A stretch of DNA of 64,000 nucleotides from Streptomyces violascens (GCF_014649955.1 NZ_BMUA01000007.1:124001-188000); one strand, 5' to 3'; shown: positions 1 to 8,792, counted from the first letter of the stretch. Translations and numbers: made by a program. Notes: generated by a model not told the origin, from the letters alone.

Positions 1-318
1 GACCTCGCGGCCGCCGGGCCCGCCTCGGTCACCGCGCTGCCGTCCGCTCCGGTCGTACGCAAGGGGAGCGAGCGGCGCCGCCGGTTCTGGACCCGGGCCG
101 CGATCGCCTTCACCACGCTGATCGTCGGGGCGACGATGTTCACCGTGGCGACGGTGCCGCAATTCCACGTGCTTCCGGTGCCGCCCGGCGAGCGCGTCTC
201 CGGCGTCCCTGCGGTCAGCGGCCCGCAACGGCTGACCGGCGAGGACATCGAACTGCGCGACAAACTGCGCACGGCACCGGCCCGCGGCCCGTACCGCCTG
301 GTCCCGGACATCGGCTGA
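1..318 (+). CDS. C-terminal part of an unidentified membrane protein (partial)
   Basis: The gene enters from the left edge in frame 1 and stops at a TGA ending at 318; its start lies outside the window. The visible 105 residues hold an Arg-rich stretch (KGSERRRRF), then one hydrophobic segment of about 22 residues (residues 34-55 of the visible part), then a Pro/Val-rich tail. This suggests a cytoplasmic region, one membrane pass and a short outer tail. I do not recognise the family. It converges on sucD and shares a terminator with it. Confidence 0.6.
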   Translation, partial: DLAAAGPASVTALPSAPVVRKGSERRRRFWTRAAIAFTTLIVGATMFTVATVPQFHVLPVPPGERVSGVPAVSGPQRLTGEDIELRDKLRTAPARGPYRLVPDIG

Positions 319-330
319 CGGCCCGTTCCC

Positions 331-385
331 GGGTACGCACGAGGGCCCGCACCCCCCGAGGAGTGCGGGCCCTTCATGCGTACCC
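331..385. terminator. Bidirectional hairpin terminator between the partial gene and sucD
   Basis: Arms 343-352 and 363-372 are perfect 10-bp complements around a 10-nt loop. Outer arms beginning GGGTACGCA (331) and ending TGCGTACCC (385) extend the structure. It sits between two converging genes, so it can end both transcripts. Confidence 0.75.
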
Positions 386-412
386 GAGGAGCTGGGCTCC
401 GCGAGACGGTGC

Positions 413-1297
413 TCAGCCGGCGAGGATGGCGCGCGCCAGCTTGGCGGTCTCGGTCGGCGTCTTGCCGACCTTGACGCCGGCGGCCTCAAGGGCCTCCTTC
501 TTCGCCTGGGCGGTGCCGGAGGAGCCGGAGACGATGGCGCCGGCGTGGCCCATGGTCTTGCCCTCGGGCGCGGTGAAGCCCGCGACGTAGCCGACGACCG
601 GCTTGGTGACGTTGGCCTTGATGTAGTCGGCCGCACGCTCCTCGGCGTCGCCGCCGATCTCGCCGATCATCACGATCAGGTCGGTGTCGGGGTCGGCCTC
701 GAACGCGGCGAGCGCGTCGATGTGCGTGGTGCCGATGACCGGGTCGCCACCGATGCCGACGGCGGACGAGAAGCCGATGTCGCGCAGCTCGTACATCATC
801 TGGTAGGTCAGCGTGCCGGACTTCGACACCAAGCCGATACGGCCCGGCTTGGTGATGTCGCCCGGGATGATGCCGGCGTTGGACTGGCCCGGCGTGATCA
901 GACCGGGGCAGTTCGGGCCGATGATGCGGGTCTTGTTGCCCTTGGAGTTCGCGTACGCCCAGAAGGCGGCCGAGTCGTGCACGGCGATGCCCTCGGTGAT
1001 GACCACGGCGAGGGGGATCTCGGCGTCGATGGCCTCGACGACGGCGGCCTTGGCGAAGGCCGGCGGCACGAAGAGGACGGAGACGTCGGCGCCCGTCTTC
1101 TCCATCGCTTCCTTGACGGAACCGAAGACCGGGACCTCGGTGCCGTCGAAGTCGACGGAGGTGCCGGCCTTGCGGGGGTTCACGCCACCGACGATGTTGG
1201 TGCCGTCGGCCAGCATGAGCTTGGTGTGCTTCATGCCCGTGGCGCCGGTCATGCCCTGGACGATGACCTTGCTGTCCTTGGTGAGGAAGATAGCCAT
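413..1297 (-). CDS. sucD: Succinyl-CoA ligase (ADP-forming) subunit alpha
   Basis: This subunit binds CoA and carries the phosphohistidine in the TCA-cycle conversion of succinyl-CoA to succinate with substrate-level phosphorylation. The 294-residue length is standard. The N-terminal CoA-binding Rossmann domain shows GMTGATGMKHT, and the ligase part has GPNCPGLITPG and the active-site His in the GHAGAIVSG motif near the C-terminus. The ATG is preceded by a GAGG ribosome-binding site. It lies 22 nt downstream of sucC in the same operon and partners its product. Confidence 0.97.
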   Translation of the reverse strand: MAIFLTKDSKVIVQGMTGATGMKHTKLMLADGTNIVGGVNPRKAGTSVDFDGTEVPVFGSVKEAMEKTGADVSVLFVPPAFAKAAVVEAIDAEIPLAVVITEGIAVHDSAAFWAYANSKGNKTRIIGPNCPGLITPGQSNAGIIPGDITKPGRIGLVSKSGTLTYQMMYELRDIGFSSAVGIGGDPVIGTTHIDALAAFEADPDTDLIVMIGEIGGDAEERAADYIKANVTKPVVGYVAGFTAPEGKTMGHAGAIVSGSSGTAQAKKEALEAAGVKVGKTPTETAKLARAILAG

Positions 1298-1319
1298 GGT
1301 GGTGTCTTAACCTCTTCCC

Positions 1320-2498
1320 TTACTTCGCAGCCGCGAGCTCGGCGGCCTTGTCGGCCGCGCCGTCCATGGTGTCCACACGCTGCACCAGCGGGTGGTTGGC
1401 GTCGCTGAGGATCTTGCGACCCAGCTCCGCGTTGTTGCCGTCGAGACGGACGACCAGCGGCTTGGTGACCTCTTCGCCCTTCTCGGCGAGCAGGGCCAGC
1501 GCCTGGACGATGCCGTTGGCGACCTCGTCGCAGGCGGTGATGCCACCGAAGACGTTGACGAACACGGACTTGACGTCCGCGTCGCCGAGGATGATCTCCA
1601 GGCCGTTCGCCATCACCTGGGCGGACGCGCCGCCGCCGATGTCGAGGAAGTTGGCCGGCTTCACGCCGCCGTGGGCCTCACCGGCGTACGCGACGACGTC
1701 CAGGGTGCTCATGACGAGACCCGCGCCGTTGCCGATGATGCCGACCTCGCCGTCGAGCTTCACGTAGTTGAGGTTCTTGGCCTTGGCGGCCGCCTCGAGG
1801 GGGTTGGCCGCGGCCTTGTCCTCAAGAGCCTCGTGGTCGGGCTGACGGAACTCGGCGTTCTCGTCCAGCGACACCTTGCCGTCGAGGGCCAGGATGCGGC
1901 CGTCCTTGGTCTTGACCAGCGGGTTGACCTCGACGAGGAGCGCGTCCTCGGCGACGAAGGTCTTCCACAGGGTCACCATGGCCTCGGCGACGCCCTCGGC
2001 CACGTCGGCCGGGAACTTCGCGAGGGCCACGATCTCGCGGGCCTTCTCGATGTCGACGCCGTCGACGGCGTTGACCGGGACCTTCGCGAGGGCCTCGGGG
2101 GTCTTCTCCGCGACCTCCTCGATGTCCATGCCGCCCTGCACCGACGCCATGGCGAGGAAGGTGCGGTTGGTGCGGTCGAGGAGGTACGAGACGTAGTACT
2201 CCGCCTCGATCTCCGGGGACAGCTCGGCGATCATCACCTTGTGGACCGTGTGGCCCTTGATGTCCATGCCGAGGATGTCGGTGGCGCGGGCGACGGCCTC
2301 GTCCGCGTCGGCGGCCAGCTTCACGCCGCCGGCCTTGCCGCGGCCACCGACCTTCACCTGCGCCTTGACGACCGACTTGCCGCCGAGACGCTCAGTGGCC
2401 TCGCGCGCCGCCTCAGGCGTGTCGATCACTTCACCGGCCAGCACCGGTACACCGTGCTTGGCGAAGAGGTCCCTCGCCTGGTACTCGAACAGGTCCAC
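1320..2498 (-). CDS. sucC: Succinyl-CoA ligase (ADP-forming) subunit beta
   Basis: This is the ATP-grasp subunit that partners SucD in the TCA cycle. The 392-residue protein begins MDLFEYQARDLFAKHGVPV, the typical start of the family. It has the nucleotide-binding KAQVKVGGRGKAGG stretch, the EVNPL motif, and the CoA-ligase domain with GNGAGLVMSTLD and the GGITACDEVANGI loop. Length and motifs are canonical. It is first in the sucCD operon. A 230-bp upstream gap holds paired repeats that may be regulatory. Confidence 0.97.
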   Translation of the reverse strand: MDLFEYQARDLFAKHGVPVLAGEVIDTPEAAREATERLGGKSVVKAQVKVGGRGKAGGVKLAADADEAVARATDILGMDIKGHTVHKVMIAELSPEIEAEYYVSYLLDRTNRTFLAMASVQGGMDIEEVAEKTPEALAKVPVNAVDGVDIEKAREIVALAKFPADVAEGVAEAMVTLWKTFVAEDALLVEVNPLVKTKDGRILALDGKVSLDENAEFRQPDHEALEDKAAANPLEAAAKAKNLNYVKLDGEVGIIGNGAGLVMSTLDVVAYAGEAHGGVKPANFLDIGGGASAQVMANGLEIILGDADVKSVFVNVFGGITACDEVANGIVQALALLAEKGEEVTKPLVVRLDGNNAELGRKILSDANHPLVQRVDTMDGAADKAAELAAAK

Positions 2499-2658
2499 GC
2501 GCGTCCGTCCCTTTTCAGTGGTATCGCGGTTCCGTTGTCTGCTGGGCGTGCCGCGAAGGGCAACGTGACGGCGCTGTCACTGAGGGAGGCGTACACGGTG
2601 TCCGAGCACGCGGCATGTCCGTCTCGCAGGTTATCTCTGCAGGACGTAGGTCCCTAAA

Positions 2659-2699
2659 TCACAGATCACACCTGGGCGGTGATACCTGTCACAGATCAC
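2659..2699. promoter_or_regulatory. Paired 11-bp direct repeats with a Crp-like palindrome upstream of sucC
   Basis: TCACAGATCAC occurs at 2659-2669 and again at 2689-2699, exactly 30 bp apart, about three helical turns. Between and overlapping them is GTGA-N6-TCAC at 2679-2692, which fits the classic Crp half-site arrangement. The element lies about 160-200 bp before the sucC start and just beyond the vWA gene stop. Binding by Crp or any other regulator is inference. Confidence 0.4.
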
Positions 2700-2730
2700 C
2701 TGCTCAGGGCGCGCCCAGGCGGGGCCCCGC

Positions 2731-3885
2731 TCACGCCTCGGGTATCGGGAGCGGCCGCCGCTCGATCGCCGCGGCCATCACCTCGGGGAACAGGTCCGGG
2801 GTGCAGGCGAAGGCGGGGGCGCCCAGCGCGGCCAGGGCCGCGGCGTGCTCGCGGTCGTAGGCCGGGGCGCCTTCGTCGGAGAGTGCGAGCAGGGCCACGA
2901 ACTGCACGCCCGACGCCTTCATGGCGGCGACCCGCTTCAGCATCTCGTCCCGTATCCCGCCCTCGTAAAGATCGCTGATGAGAACGACCACGGTGTCGGC
3001 AGGGCGGGTGATCTGCGACTGGCAGTAGGCGAGCGCCCGGTTGATGTCGGTGCCTCCGCCCAGCTGGGTGCCGAACAGCACGTCGACGGGATCGTCGAGC
3101 TGATCGGTCAGATCGACGACAGCCGTGTCGAAGACGACCAGTCGGGTGGCGATCGAGCGCATCGAGGCAAGAACAGCACCGAAGACGGAGGCATAGACGA
3201 CAGAGGCCGCCATCGAGCCGGACTGGTCGATGCACAGCACGACGTCCTTCTTCACGCCCCGCGCCGCGCGCCCGTAGCCGACCAGCCGCTCGGGCACGAC
3301 GGTGTTGTACTTGGGCAGGTAGTTCTTGAGGTTGGCCCTGATGGTGCGGTCCCAGTCGATGTCGCGGTGGCGGGGCCGGCTGATGCGGGCGCTGCGGTCG
3401 AGGGCGCCGGTGAGGGTGGCCCGGGTGCGGGTGGCGAGCCGCTTCTCCAGGTCCTCGACGACCTTGCGCACCACCGCGCGGGCGGTCTCCCGGGTGCTCT
3501 CGGGCATCGCCTTGTTGAGCGAGAGCAGGGTGCCGACAAGGTGGACGTCGGCCTCGACGGCCTCCAGCATCTCCGGCTCCAGGAGGAGCGTGGCGAGCCC
3601 GAGCCGCTCGATGGCGTCGCGCTGCATGACCTGCACGACCGAGCTCGGGAAGTACGTACGGATGTCGCCGAGCCAGCGCGCGACGGACGGCGCGGACGCC
3701 CCGAGCCCGGCACCGCGGTCCTTGCCCCCGCTCCTGGCGCCGCCGTAGAGCGCGCCGAGCGCCCCGTCCATGGCGGCGTCCTGCCCGGCCAGGGCGCACC
3801 CTGTCCCCTCGGCGCCGGGCTCCCCACCGAGCACGAGCCGCCAGCGCCGCAGCCGCTCGTCAGCACTTGGTTGCATGCTGGTCAT
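2731..3885 (-). CDS. vWA-domain protein of the MoxR/DUF5682/SWIM module
   Basis: This 384-residue protein has a C-terminal von Willebrand factor A domain with a complete metal-ion-dependent adhesion site: DQSGS, the Thr in GGGTDINRA and the Asp in LISDLYEGG. The N-terminal half is helical and CoxE-like. vWA proteins usually act with MoxR-type AAA+ ATPases, and such an ATPase is encoded in the same operon. I chose the ATG at 3885, preceded by GGGGA, over an in-frame TTG one codon earlier. It is the last gene of moxR-DUF5682-vWA, 47 nt after DUF5682. It resembles the uncharacterised E. coli YehP type; this parallel is from memory. Confidence 0.88.
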   Translation of the reverse strand: MTSMQPSADERLRRWRLVLGGEPGAEGTGCALAGQDAAMDGALGALYGGARSGGKDRGAGLGASAPSVARWLGDIRTYFPSSVVQVMQRDAIERLGLATLLLEPEMLEAVEADVHLVGTLLSLNKAMPESTRETARAVVRKVVEDLEKRLATRTRATLTGALDRSARISRPRHRDIDWDRTIRANLKNYLPKYNTVVPERLVGYGRAARGVKKDVVLCIDQSGSMAASVVYASVFGAVLASMRSIATRLVVFDTAVVDLTDQLDDPVDVLFGTQLGGGTDINRALAYCQSQITRPADTVVVLISDLYEGGIRDEMLKRVAAMKASGVQFVALLALSDEGAPAYDREHAAALAALGAPAFACTPDLFPEVMAAAIERRPLPIPEA

Positions 3886-3932
3886 CAATTCCCCATCCCC
3901 ACAAGGCAGTTGAAGTAACCAAGGCCATCAGG

Positions 3933-6179
3933 TCAGGCAAAGCTGTCCGATCTACAGAGGTCTCTGGAACCATGGCGACCCAGCAACAGAGCCACCAACG
4001 GGAGTACGGCATCGGCGCGCGCGGCATCGAGCCCGGCCCCGAATCCGGGCACGCCGGCGTCACCGGGTCCGGTCCGCACGCCGGGTCCGCGCCGCACCAG
4101 CTCCCCGAGCGTGCGCCGCACGCCCGCTTCGTAGGCGGCGAACGTCCTGCGCAGCAGGGGCAGTACGTCGGTGAACGCGTCCGGCGCCACACTCGTCAGC
4201 CAGCCGTCGACCAGGCCGAGCAGCCGCTCGTCGTGCACCAGGAGCATGCCGCCCCCGCCGACGAACCCCTCGATCCAGGCGGCCGCGTCGGCGGGCGGCG
4301 TACCCGGCGAGAGCGCGAGCCCCATGTGGCGGGCGGCGTCCTCACCGGCTATCCGCCCGTCGTCGAGCAGCAGCCGCACCGCGCGGCCCCGAATGAGCCC
4401 GGGAACGGTGTCCCGCGAGGCGAGCCGGCCGAGCACTCCGCACCAGCGCTCACGGAGGCGGTCCGGATCCGGCAGGAGACCCATAGCGGCATGGACGGCA
4501 TCCAGATGAGTGCGCATCTCGGCGGCACCGTCCCCGTCCAGACCGGCGCAGGCGGGCGGCAGCCCGACGCAGATGCGCTCGGCGAGGCCGGCCGCGACCT
4601 CGGCGAGCCCGGCGGTCGTGGTGCCGCGCACGTCGCCGTAGCGCAGCGTGCGGGCGAGGGCGGGCAGGGCCTGGGCGAGATGGGCGACGTCGGTGTCGAG
4701 CGCGGCCCGGTCGGCAAGGGCGCGCATCACCACAGGCAGCGCGTCCGGCAGCTCGGCAAGCAGACAGAGCTCGGCAAGCGAGGTGATGGCGCCCAAAGCG
4801 GTCGCCCCCGCCGCATCCGACTCGGCCTTGGCCGTGGCGGCACCCGAGACGGTGGTGCCCCACACCCCTGCCTCGGCGACCCGCACCGACAGCTCGGGCT
4901 CCCAGCGCAGCCGCCAGCTCTCCCGGAAGGTGCCGGTGGAGCGGGACTGGGCCGGCTCGCCCCAGCCGATGCCGAGCAGCCGCAGCCGGTGCAGCAGCCG
5001 GCTGCGCCCGGCATCGGTCTCCTTGCGCAGGTCGAGCTCCAACTCCCGCTCCAGCGCCTCCGGTTTGAGCCGCAGGCCGCGCTGGGTGCGCACGAGATCG
5101 CGCTGGAGTGGCACGGCGGGCGCGGCGTCGGGCACCTCGCCGAGCGCCTCCCCCACGACGAGCCGCTCCCGGATCAGGCCGAGCGGCACGTCGGAGCCCT
5201 CGCACATCACGGCCCTTACGGCGTCGGTCGTCTCGGCGAGGCCGGGCAGCGGGCGGCCGCGCATCGCGGCGAGCGTCCCGGCGAGCCGGACGGCCTCGAT
5301 GACATGGGCGGAGGAGACCTGGCGGTCCTCGGCGCGGAGCAGCCCGGCGACCTTGGTCATCCAGCGCTCGACGGGCCGGTCGGGGGCGCTGAACAGGTGC
5401 CCGTACCAGCCGGGCGAGTCGATGCCCGCGCCGTACCCGCTGCGCCGGGCGAGCCGACGGTGCGTCCAGGGCACCCAGGTCAGCTCGGTCTTGACCTTGG
5501 GCAGCCCCTTGAGGAGGGCGCGGTCGGCGGCCGCGGTGAACTTCCCGGCCAGCGCCGGCACGTGCCAGGCCCCGCAGACAACAGCAACCTGATCCCCGAA
5601 CTCCCTTACAGCAGAACGCATTTGGGTCCGCATATAAGCCTCGCGAACCAGATCCACCGCATGACCACCATCGCCGTAGGCCTCGCGCAGCACGGCCATG
5701 GCCTCGCCAAGGGCAGCGAAGGGCGCCCGGGGATCGGCCGCGGCGTCGCGGTGCTCGACGACGTCCTCCCACCAGCGCTCGGGATCGTCGTACCCGGCGG
5801 CCTCGGCAAGCGAGCCGAGGGGATCGACCCGAGGCCCGCCCTCCTCCTCGGCCGACTCCACGGCTAGCGAATGAGAAGCAGGCAGATCAATGAACCGAAC
5901 CTGCGCCCCGTGCTCCAGACCCCACCGAAGGGCGACCCACTCCGGCGAGAACTCGGCCATGGGCCAGAAGGCGGACCGCGCCGGGTCGTCGACGACATGG
6001 GCGAGCAGCGCGACGGGCGGCCGCATGGCCTCATCGGCAGCAAGGCCGAGCAGAGCATCCCCTTCGGGCGGCCCCTCGACGAGCACGGCCCGCGGCCGGG
6101 CGGCCTCCAACGCGGCCCGCACGGCACGCGCAGACCCGGGCCCGTGATGACGCACGCCAAGCAGCAGGGGCCCGGTCAT
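3933..6179 (-). CDS. DUF5682 family protein (candidate TraB/EreA-like hydrolase)
   Basis: This 748-residue protein starts with GVRHHGPGSA (His11, His12), followed by LVEGPPEG (Glu35), a FIDLP motif near residue 105 and GAWHVPAL near residue 205. That order of His, Glu, Asp and a late Gly-x-x-His resembles the TraB/TIKI/EreA/ChaN superfamily of presumed metal-dependent hydrolases; this is my inference from motifs. The remaining 500 residues are Ala/Leu-rich and helical with no clear domain. Its ATG overlaps the moxR stop codon (ATGA), so the two are translationally coupled. E. coli YehM is, as I recall, the same family and is also uncharacterised. Confidence 0.85.
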   Translation of the reverse strand: MTGPLLLGVRHHGPGSARAVRAALEAARPRAVLVEGPPEGDALLGLAADEAMRPPVALLAHVVDDPARSAFWPMAEFSPEWVALRWGLEHGAQVRFIDLPASHSLAVESAEEEGGPRVDPLGSLAEAAGYDDPERWWEDVVEHRDAAADPRAPFAALGEAMAVLREAYGDGGHAVDLVREAYMRTQMRSAVREFGDQVAVVCGAWHVPALAGKFTAAADRALLKGLPKVKTELTWVPWTHRRLARRSGYGAGIDSPGWYGHLFSAPDRPVERWMTKVAGLLRAEDRQVSSAHVIEAVRLAGTLAAMRGRPLPGLAETTDAVRAVMCEGSDVPLGLIRERLVVGEALGEVPDAAPAVPLQRDLVRTQRGLRLKPEALERELELDLRKETDAGRSRLLHRLRLLGIGWGEPAQSRSTGTFRESWRLRWEPELSVRVAEAGVWGTTVSGAATAKAESDAAGATALGAITSLAELCLLAELPDALPVVMRALADRAALDTDVAHLAQALPALARTLRYGDVRGTTTAGLAEVAAGLAERICVGLPPACAGLDGDGAAEMRTHLDAVHAAMGLLPDPDRLRERWCGVLGRLASRDTVPGLIRGRAVRLLLDDGRIAGEDAARHMGLALSPGTPPADAAAWIEGFVGGGGMLLVHDERLLGLVDGWLTSVAPDAFTDVLPLLRRTFAAYEAGVRRTLGELVRRGPGVRTGPGDAGVPGFGAGLDAARADAVLPLVALLLGRHGSRDLCRSDSFA

Positions 6180-7312
6180 GCAGACACCTCGCGGCAGGCG
6201 CGGTAGAAGTCCTTCCAGCCGTCCCGTTCGCGGACCACGGTCTCCAGGTACTCCTGCCAGATGACGCGGTCGGCAGCGGGATCGCGTACGACAGAACCAA
6301 GAACGCCGGCAGCCACGTCACTCGCCCTGAGCACGCCGTCGCCGAAGTGGGCGGCGAGCGCGAGGCCGCCGGTGACCACGGAGATCGCCTCGGCCGTGGA
6401 AAGCGTCCCCGAAGGGGATTTGAGCTTGGTGCGCCCGTCAGCAGTCACACCCTCCCGCAGCTCACGAAAGACGGTGACAACCCGATGGATCTCCGCCATG
6501 CCGTCGGGCACGGAGGGCAGGTCGAGCGAGCGGCCGAGCTGGTCGACACGGCGCGAGACGATGTCGACCTCGTCCTCCGCGGTGGCGGGCAGCGGCAGCA
6601 CCACCGTGTTGAAACGCCGCCGCAACGCGCTGGACAGCTCATTCACACCGCGATCGCGGTCATTGGCGGTGGCGATCAGATTGAAACCCCGCACGGCCTG
6701 GGTCTCGGCGCCCAACTCCGGGATGGGCAGTGTCTTTTCGGACAGGATCGTGATCAGCGTGTCCTGTACGTCCGCGGGAATGCGGGTCAGTTCCTCGACC
6801 CGGGCGGTCATGCCCTGCGCCATGGCCCGCATGACGGGGCTGGGCACGAGAGCGTCGCGGCTCGGCCCGTGGGCGAGCAGCTGCGCGTAGTTCCACCCGT
6901 ACCGAATGGCTTCCTCCGGAGTGCCCGCAGTGCCCTGCACCAACAAGGTGGAGTCACCGCTGACAGCGGCAGCGAGGTGCTCGGACACCCAGGTCTTGGC
7001 GGTGCCGGGGACGCCGAGCAGGAGCAGCGCGCGGTCGGTGGCGAGGGTGGTGACGGCGACTTCGACGATGCGGCGCGGGCCGACGTACTTCGGCGTGATC
7101 ACGGTGCCGTCCGAAAGGACCCCGCCGAGGAGATAGGTGGCGACCGCCCAGGGCGAGAGCCGCCAACGGACCGGGCGGGGCCGGTCGTCGACGGCGGCCA
7201 GCGCCGCGAGTTCACCCGCGAAGGCGTGCTCGGCGTGCGGCCGCAGGGCCTCTTCCGCAACGCACTCCGCACGGGATTGACGATTCTCGGACTCGGTTTC
7301 GGACACGGTCAT
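6176..7312 (-). CDS. MoxR-family AAA+ ATPase
   Basis: This 378-residue ATPase has the Walker A motif GVPGTAKT, a degenerate Walker B region (ARVEELTRIP, with Glu where Asp is usual), sensor 1 ATANDRDRG and the arginine region SSALRRRFN. MoxR ATPases are thought to remodel or load partner proteins, commonly with vWA partners. I chose the ATG at 7312 because GGAGGGGGAGCC precedes it; the frame runs 20 codons further upstream but would include promoter DNA. It is the first gene of a three-gene operon. A damage-type promoter (box 7375-7383) faces it, leaving a leader of about 40 nt. Confidence 0.92.
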   Translation of the reverse strand: MTVSETESENRQSRAECVAEEALRPHAEHAFAGELAALAAVDDRPRPVRWRLSPWAVATYLLGGVLSDGTVITPKYVGPRRIVEVAVTTLATDRALLLLGVPGTAKTWVSEHLAAAVSGDSTLLVQGTAGTPEEAIRYGWNYAQLLAHGPSRDALVPSPVMRAMAQGMTARVEELTRIPADVQDTLITILSEKTLPIPELGAETQAVRGFNLIATANDRDRGVNELSSALRRRFNTVVLPLPATAEDEVDIVSRRVDQLGRSLDLPSVPDGMAEIHRVVTVFRELREGVTADGRTKLKSPSGTLSTAEAISVVTGGLALAAHFGDGVLRASDVAAGVLGSVVRDPAADRVIWQEYLETVVRERDGWKDFYRACREVSA

Positions 7313-7360
7313 GGCTCCCCCTCCAGATCGTTCGAGACGTTCGATCGGCTTGTGGTCACA

Positions 7361-7383
7361 ACCGTGCACCACGCCACTGACAA
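7361..7383 (-). promoter_or_regulatory. PafBC/RecA-NDp-like promoter for moxR operon
   Basis: Read on the minus strand, TTGTCAGTG (7383-7375) is followed by 8 nt and CACGGT (7366-7361). The mycobacterial RecA-independent damage promoter consensus is TTGTCRGTG-N8-TAnnnT, so the upstream box and spacing match fully and the -10 differs only at its first base. The predicted start is near 7353. Confidence 0.65.
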
Positions 7384-7421
7384 TGGCCGCCCAGCACTGA
7401 ATCGCCGCAGGTCAGTGCCGA

Positions 7422-7444
7422 TTGTCAGTGGTCGCCCGTACCTT
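7422..7444 (+). promoter_or_regulatory. PafBC/RecA-NDp promoter for the SWIM gene
   Basis: TTGTCAGTG (7422-7430), an 8-nt spacer (7431-7438) and TACCTT (7439-7444) match the RecA-independent damage consensus TTGTCRGTG-N8-TAnnnT at every defined position. Transcription would begin about 7451-7452, at the ATG, giving a leaderless or nearly leaderless mRNA. The box is the mirror image of the one serving moxR. A second inverted pair, GCACTGA (7394-7400) and TCAGTGC (7412-7418), is nested between them. Confidence 0.75.
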
Positions 7445-7451
7445 CGGGGAC

Positions 7452-8792
7452 ATGACTCAGCAGGGGGCGCGCTGGACGTCGGAGCAGGTGCTCGCACTGG
7501 CACCTGACGAGGCGTCACGCAAGGCGGGAAGCAGGCTCGGCACGGCCGGGCCGTGGTCGGAGAGCGGGTGCGACGGCGCGGGGGCGGTGTGGGGCCTGTG
7601 CAAGGGCAGCGGAAGCAAGCCGTACCGGACGGTGATCGACACAAGTGGCCCGGGATACAAGTGCAGTTGCCCGAGCCGGAAGTTCCCGTGCAAACACGCG
7701 ATAGGCCTGCTGCTCCTCTGGTCGACCGACGAACAGCCGATGCCGGCCGGAGCGGCGCCGGACTGGGCGGAGCAGTGGCTGAAGGGAAGGCGGTCGAAGG
7801 GGTCGGACCAGAGTCCAACAGATCCAAACGTCACGCCGGTTGACGAACGGGCGACCAGACGGAGAGCCGAGAAGCGAGCGGACCGGATCACCACCGGAGC
7901 CACGGAACTGGAGCAACGTCTGGCGGATCTGCTGAGTGGTGGCCTTGCGGCAGCGGAGCGTCCCGGGTACGGCCTGTGGGAGGAGACGGCCGCCCGCATG
8001 GTCGACGCCCAGGCCCCCGGACTGGCCGCACGGGTCAGGGAGTTGGGCGCGATACCGAGTTCGGGCCCCGGCTGGCCGACGCGACTGCTCGAAGAGTGCG
8101 CACTGCTGCACCTCCTGGACCGCGCCTGGCTCGGCCGGGAAGGACTGCCGGACGCTCTGGCCGCGACGGTCCGTTCACGCGTGGGCGCGCCCACGGCCCC
8201 CCAAGGCCCGGCGATCCGGGACAACTGGCAGGTCCTCGCCCAGTACGACACGGGGGACGCGAAGCTCACGACGCGCCGGATCTGGCTGTACGGAAAGGAG
8301 TCGGGCCGCTCGGCACTGGTCCTGGACTTCGGTGCGGCCGGCCGGGCCCCGGGGATCGCACTGCCGGTCGGCCAGACGATGGACGCCGACCTGACGCCGT
8401 ACCCGGGCCAGCTGAGGGCAGCCCTGGGAGAGCGGTACACCGCACCGTCCGGGCCCGACGACCCGCCTCCGGGCGTCACGGTGACAGAAGCAGTGGAGCG
8501 CTACGGCCGAGCCCTCCTGAACGACCCCTGGCTGGACGCGTACCCGGTAACCCTGGCAGGAGCGATACCAACCCCACCCCAGAACAACGAAACAAGCTGG
8601 GAACTAACCGACGCCAAGGAGGAGTTGGCCCTCCCGATATCTCAGTGCGCGGCAGCGCGCCCGGCCCTGTGGAAGCTGATGGCGCTGTCCGAAGGCGCCC
8701 CGACAACGATCTTCGGCGAATGCGGCCACAGGGGCTTCACCCCGCTGGCTGCGTGGCAGGCGGGCACAAGGGAACTCGTGGCACTGACCTGA
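7452..8792 (+). CDS. SWIM zinc-finger domain protein
   Basis: This 446-residue protein has a SWIM zinc finger near the N-terminus: Cys71, Cys73, Cys80 and His82 in the pattern C-x-C-x6-C-x-H (CSCPSRKFPCKH). SWIM fingers occur in proteins that act on nucleic acids or proteins. The rest has no domain I recognise. I chose ATG 7452 because the promoter -10 ends 7 nt upstream; a longer frame from TTG 7422 would lie within the promoter. It diverges from the moxR operon and is followed by DUF5691. E. coli yehQ, beside yehL, yehM and yehP, is as I recall the counterpart. Confidence 0.88.
   Translation: MTQQGARWTSEQVLALAPDEASRKAGSRLGTAGPWSESGCDGAGAVWGLCKGSGSKPYRTVIDTSGPGYKCSCPSRKFPCKHAIGLLLLWSTDEQPMPAGAAPDWAEQWLKGRRSKGSDQSPTDPNVTPVDERATRRRAEKRADRITTGATELEQRLADLLSGGLAAAERPGYGLWEETAARMVDAQAPGLAARVRELGAIPSSGPGWPTRLLEECALLHLLDRAWLGREGLPDALAATVRSRVGAPTAPQGPAIRDNWQVLAQYDTGDAKLTTRRIWLYGKESGRSALVLDFGAAGRAPGIALPVGQTMDADLTPYPGQLRAALGERYTAPSGPDDPPPGVTVTEAVERYGRALLNDPWLDAYPVTLAGAIPTPPQNNETSWELTDAKEELALPISQCAAARPALWKLMALSEGAPTTIFGECGHRGFTPLAAWQAGTRELVALT

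Noticed and set aside
3867..5867. 666-codon plus-strand frame antisense to DUF5682
   Set aside because: Shadow of the high-GC gene; biased composition, no domain and no promoter or ribosome site.
7313..7451. LexA SOS box in the divergent promoter region
   Set aside because: No GAAC-N4-GTTC type palindrome was found. The signal there is the LexA-independent type.
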